NCBI GenBank assembly: GCA_947579605.1
Contig: OX388306.1
Span: 3,968,001-4,032,000 of the forward strand
Length of the DNA stretch: 64,000 nucleotides
Direction: 5' to 3'
Source: Athripsodes cinereus
Lineage: Eukaryota > Arthropoda > Insecta > Trichoptera > Leptoceridae
In this document: positions 62,125-64,000 of the stretch, in pieces
Layout of the letters: the number at the start of each line of letters is the position of its first letter
Position numbering within the stretch: the stretch's first letter is position 1
Notes under the pieces: generated by a model
Told to the model about the DNA's origin: nothing
Database searches by the model: none
Seen by the model: only the letters and a program-made list of their open reading frames with translations
Position numbers and translations under genes: made by a program

Positions 62125-63555
62125 TTTAATAAAGTCAAAATTTCCAAAAGAATTCTATTAATTAACGAATATTTAAAAGTTAATTAATTACATATTGAAT
62201 AGTAAGCTATTTATTTCGCTTTCGCACATTGACTTTCACTAAATTCTAATTATTCGAATTAAAATATCTTTTTGGAAGCTTTTGCCACGATGAGAGTATA
62301 TTATTTTTTAAGTTGAATAAAATTAATTTCGATATAAATACACTTTTTTCTGATGTAGTCGTTCTTTGTGAAGAAGGCTATTATTATTTTTTTTTCAAAA
62401 AATACGCTTCATAGGTATAATTTACTTCGCATATTTTTCCTAAGCTTGTCATGGCCAGATATTACCTGAAATTTTAATAATAATTACTTTTGGTTGAATT
62501 TAATGAAAATTTCATGCTTCAGTATATTCTTGTTTGCGTACGAGCTTTTTTTACAAAGATAAGCTTTATTTACTAGGTAGGTACTGTTACGACAATATAT
62601 TTTTTCTACGTTATTTTTTTTATGTTTTTATAAGACACATTAACATTTTTATTTTAAATTTTATTTGAAAATCTTCTTTCTTTGAGGTTAAAATGGAACT
62701 GAATTCTTAATAATCGGGAAGAATGCTATTTTAGCGTAAGAAACTTAAAAGGGCAATACGAAGAGGTTTTAAAAAGCTTTTAAATTGATTCTATCAACGA
62801 TATATTTCCTTTCAACACATTGAGCTTTTATAAAATGTCAATGGTGACTTCGAAAATATAAGTGGTGGAAAGATTTCTAGGATGTATGTAGGTATTTTTT
62901 TCTGTTTTCAGAAGAAGTACAGAATATTGTTCATCGATGTGTTCTTGATTATTTTCAAACACTCAATTCATTTTTATTTTATTTTTACAATATCTAGAAT
63001 CAAACAGTCGTTACACAATATGTTGACAATTAATACATTTAACATGTAGACCAGCGAAGATTCCACTCTTACCAGAAATGTCTCAGTCTTGAGGAAAAAA
63101 AAGCAAAAATTAAAATTCTCTAAAAAAGTCAAGTTAAATTTAAAAACAACGATAAAACAATACTTAAAACAATACAAAAACATAAATATAAAAGCAAAAA
63201 ATCCTAAAATACTAGAAATCAGTCTTTCAGTCACATTGGTCTTGAGATAAAAAGTAAAGTTAAAATTTCCTGAAAAAAGTCAAAGTAAATCTAAAAATAC
63301 AAAATATAAAATCCAAAAATATAAAATCCCAAAATACTAGAAATCAAAACAAAATAAATAAACAAAATCACCCACCCAGTATGAGTTACAAAGCCCAATC
63401 AAATACACAGGCAATATCCAATGTCCCAAGGATGCTATGATCGAGAGAGCCATGCATTCAAGCAAGCACACCCATCCACCCCCCGCCCAAATGTAAGTGA
63501 TCCCATGCTGCCAAACAGTGAGAGACCGAGATCAATCCACGGGGACCGCTGATGA
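62125..63555. other. AT-rich sequence, nothing recognised
   Basis: The 63080-63350 segment has diverged direct repeats (ATCCTAAAATACTAGAAATC against ATCCCAAAATACTAGAAATC, period about 135 bp). The open frame 62974-63234 is not recognised. Confidence 0.4.
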
Positions 63556-63559
63556 CAAC

Positions 63560-63800
63560 AAGGCCCCAGACACTCCCGCTCTAAAGTCTTGCTTATTCAT
63601 GACGAGTATGTCAAGGCTTTGAAAGAATGAATCATAAACAGAACAAGAGCGTCTCAAAAAAGAATTCTGCACATAGTTGGTGGTACACAGTGGAAATCTG
63701 AACAAACGATGGAACCGCGTGCTTGAATTAAAAAAATAATGGAAATGAAAAATACAATCCACTTTTTTCGATCCCATCTGCCGGCAAACTATCCTTTCAC
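63560..63800 (-). pseudogene. LINE ORF2 C-terminal fragment
   Basis: The minus strand reads STRFHRLFRFPLCTTNYVQN, SFLRRSCSVYDSFFQSLDIL, VMNKQDFRAGV. The pattern xTxYxxNSFxxRSxxxYN, then FRxxV, is the terminal block of Jockey/CR1-type LINE ORFs. Short and decayed. Confidence 0.55.
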
Positions 63801-63872
63801 GACACAAATTTGTTGTGAAAGGGGTATAAGGTTATATTTGGGTTTATAACGAAAACTCAGATATATCTTTTT
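63779..63872 (+). mobile_element. tRNA-derived SINE type 2, 3' part
   Basis: TGCCGGCAAACTATCCTTTC, ACGACACAAATTTGTTGTGA, AAGGGGTATAAGGTTATATT, TGGGTTTATAACGAAAACTC and AGATATATCTTTTTTTC match the minus strand of 53525-53635. The tRNA-like head is missing. Confidence 0.75.
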
Positions 63873-64000
63873 TTCAAAAACTTTCTTCAGAAATTGCTTT
63901 CCAAAGCTACGTTCAGGACCTCTAGACACTTCGAAGCAAATCTTTCAACACAGAAACATGTCTTGCCATTGCCAGCTTAATATGGGGCGATCTACCGCCC
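63873..64000. other. Edge sequence, not recognised
   Basis: On the minus strand LAMARHVSVLKDLLRSV is open for a short stretch before a stop. Too short to assign. Confidence 0.3.

Larger units (their letters stand above)
39953..64000 (+). other. Downstream Kv intron (start; end outside window)
   Basis: Begins with GTAAGT. I looked for a frame encoding the TVGYGD filter on the + strand and saw none, so at least 24 kb of what follows is inferred to be intron of the same gene, unless the exon was missed or transcription differs. Confidence 0.6.

Noticed and set aside
39953..64000. Pore (TVGYGD) and S6 exon of the Kv channel
   Set aside because: Looked for in the + strand after exon B but not seen; a short exon could be missed by eye, so only outside location is inferred.

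Overview
This looks like a gene-poor, AT-rich stretch of an insect nuclear genome, most likely a moth or butterfly (Lepidoptera). Three things support this: two exons of an arthropod-type Shaw/Kv3 potassium channel with phase-0 GT-AG boundaries, an insect-type calexcitin copy, and a dense mixture of RTE-, Jockey/CR1- and L2-like LINE remains, tRNA-headed SINEs, foldback elements and a mariner. Nothing bacterial, viral or CRISPR-like was seen.

The only convincing host gene is the voltage-gated potassium channel on the + strand. Exon A (19824-20402) encodes S1, a long Asn/Ser-rich extracellular S1-S2 loop and S2. Exon B (39638-39952) encodes S3, the S4 voltage sensor, the S4-S5 linker and S5. 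The intron between them is 19,235 bp. The N-terminal T1 domain and the pore/S6 exons were not found and should lie outside the window, so the flanking introns are at least about 19.8 kb and 24 kb. Almost everything else in the window is therefore intronic and made of repeats.

Region by region. 1-19 kb: fragments of an RTE-like LINE family (recognisable by LRWFGHV), foldback elements, and many copies of a short family ending in TAG repeats. 19.26-19.82 kb: a three-fold tandem repeat that abuts and includes the acceptor of exon A. 20.5-35.7 kb (intron): a 550-bp DNA transposon, a foldback with arms of about 75 bp, LINE and SINE pieces, two tandem duplications, a pogo-like MITE and a 56-bp retroposed fragment. 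35.7-38.7 kb: a 5'-truncated Jockey/CR1-like LINE with an 814-codon open frame. 39-40.2 kb: exon B, flanked by related foldback copies. 40.2-64 kb: an internally deleted mariner with perfect TIRs, LINE 3' ends, a calexcitin pseudogene joined to a LINE 3' tail, two further terminal-inverted-repeat elements, two SINE families and a second LINE reverse transcriptase fragment.

The most interesting points are: a calexcitin/LINE chimera suggesting template switching during reverse transcription; two tiny (41 and 56 bp) insertions of the same hairpin-bearing 3' end, each with a 13-bp target-site duplication; triplication of the branch-point/acceptor region of exon A; and complementary foldback copies on both sides of exon B. 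Family names beyond protein-level recognition come from memory of typical sequences, not from a search.
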